Shown piece after piece: positions 37,770 to 38,901 of a DNA stretch of 38,901 nt (positions within the stretch are counted from its first letter, which is position 1; every line of letters begins with the position of its first letter). Source of the DNA: Bacteroidales bacterium (GTDB lineage: Bacteria > Bacteroidota > Bacteroidia > Bacteroidales > UBA12077). The notes beneath the pieces were generated by a model. It worked only from the letters and a program-made list of their open reading frames with translations. It was not told where the DNA came from and did no database searches. Location: assembly GCA_027859205.1 (NCBI GenBank), contig JAQIBH010000085.1, forward strand, positions 1-38,901, read 5' to 3'. The translations under genes and the position numbers were made by a program.

Positions 37770-38795
37770 ATGAAGGGACATCAAGTTACAATTAAAGATA
37801 TTGCAAAAATATTACATATTTCTCCTTCAACAGTTTCCAGAGCTTTAAAGGATCATCCTGATATTAACCCTCAAACAAAAAAGAATGTACAGGAATTAGC
37901 CAAAAAGCTCCATTATAAACCTAATCAGATTGCACTTAATTTATTGCAAAAAGAAAGTAAACTTATCGGCGTAATTGTACCAGAAATAATTCACTACTTT
38001 TTTTCAACAATTATTAGTGGAATTGAGAAAATTGCCAATGAATCTGGTTATCATATTATTATTGCTCAATCAAACGAGTCATATCATAAGGAAGTAGAGA
38101 ATATCCAGGCTCTATTATCAAGTAATATTGATGGTTTTATAATTACAATGGCTAAAACTACACTAACTTTTGACCATTATAAGAATGTTGAAGAAATTGG
38201 AGTACCTATGGTTTTTGTTGACAGAGCATGTGATAAAGTAAATGCTGATAAAGTGTTAGTAGATGATTTTGATGGAGCATATAAAGCGACAAAGCATTTA
38301 ATTGAGAATGGATGTGAAAATATCGTTCATTTAGCAGGACCGCAAAATTTAGATATTGGTCTACAGCGTAAAGAAGGTTTTCTTGCTGCATTAAATGATT
38401 CAAATATAAGCATTAACGATTATTCAATTCAAATATGTGACACACATGACCATGCATTAAAATTGATTCCAAAACTATTAAGCAAGTATAATAATATTGA
38501 TGGCATATTTGCTGTGAATGATTTAACTGCAATAGGTGCAATGAAAGCAGTAAAATCAGTTAATAAAAAAATTCCAGAAGAGATTGCAATAGTGGGATTT
38601 ACAAATTCGTACATTTCATATATTGCAGACCCAGAATTAACTACAATTGACCAAAAAGGATATGAAATGGGTCAACATGCAGCCAGAATGATTCTTAAAA
38701 GAATACAAAGTGTTGATAATTATGGACCGGTTACAACCATTTTAAATACCGACCTAATAATTCGAAAATCTAGTTTAAAGATAAAAATCGAGTAG
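37770..38795 (+). CDS. LacI-family transcriptional regulator
   Basis: 341 aa; HTH 'VTIKDIAKILHISPSTVSRALKDHPDINPQTKKNVQELAKKLHYKPNQIA'; periplasmic-binding-like effector domain; divergent from susC. Confidence 0.95.
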   Translation: MKGHQVTIKDIAKILHISPSTVSRALKDHPDINPQTKKNVQELAKKLHYKPNQIALNLLQKESKLIGVIVPEIIHYFFSTIISGIEKIANESGYHIIIAQSNESYHKEVENIQALLSSNIDGFIITMAKTTLTFDHYKNVEEIGVPMVFVDRACDKVNADKVLVDDFDGAYKATKHLIENGCENIVHLAGPQNLDIGLQRKEGFLAALNDSNISINDYSIQICDTHDHALKLIPKLLSKYNNIDGIFAVNDLTAIGAMKAVKSVNKKIPEEIAIVGFTNSYISYIADPELTTIDQKGYEMGQHAARMILKRIQSVDNYGPVTTILNTDLIIRKSSLKIKIE

Positions 38796-38901
38796 GTAGA
38801 GGGATTACTCCCTCGTCCCCTCACACCACCACGCATGCTCTCGCACGTGGCGGTTTCAGTTAATAGTTTAACTTTTCGTAATTTAATGACAAATTAAACA
38901 A
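38787..38901 (-). mobile_element. 3' end of a group II intron (domains V and VI), remainder beyond the right window edge
   Basis: Minus strand 38856-38823: AAACCGCCACGTGCGAGAGCATGCGTGGTGGTGT, a 34-nt domain V-like hairpin with GAGA tetraloop and 2-nt GC bulge. It is followed by GAGGGGACGAGGGAGTAATCCCTCTACCTACTCGAT, a domain VI-like hairpin ending in AT. Confidence 0.72.

Noticed and set aside
1-38901. CRISPR array, tRNA or rRNA genes
   Set aside because: No regularly spaced direct repeats, no recognisable tRNA cloverleaf or rRNA-like conserved sequence seen by eye.

Overview
AT-rich Bacteroidota-type chromosomal window dominated by a starch/maltodextrin utilisation locus (PUL). Right half: a minus-strand susC-susD-susE-like-susF-like operon (37493 to 30058), followed after a strong intrinsic terminator by two more GH13 amylases (one lipoprotein, one with a T9SS-type C-terminal sorting domain) and a GGDEF-like protein, with a divergent LacI-family regulator (37770-38795). 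Centre: a plus-strand cytoplasmic/periplasmic module of MFS sugar transporter, beta-phosphoglucomutase, GH65 maltose-phosphorylase-like enzyme, SusA-like GH13 and lipoprotein GH13, then a convergent 6-phosphofructokinase and another lipoprotein GH13. Left: a very large uncharacterised secreted protein (1535 aa) coupled to a truncated FnIII-type secreted protein, a small secreted protein, a DUF4831-like lipoprotein, a bifunctional NAD(P)HX repair enzyme and a POT-family transporter. Main non-obvious signals: (1) an identical 17-bp LacI-type operator, TCGCAAACGTTTGAAAT, upstream of both the sus operon and the maltose-phosphorylase operon, in the same orientation and exactly 78 nt upstream of a Bacteroidota-like -7 box in both; (2) the 3' end (domains V and VI) of a group II intron on the minus strand that supplies the lacI stop codon at the right edge; (3) a terminator splitting the sus operon; (4) a family of TGTCATTCC...GGAATCT hairpin repeats; (5) the secreted megaprotein/FnIII pair. 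No rRNA, tRNA or CRISPR array was recognised.
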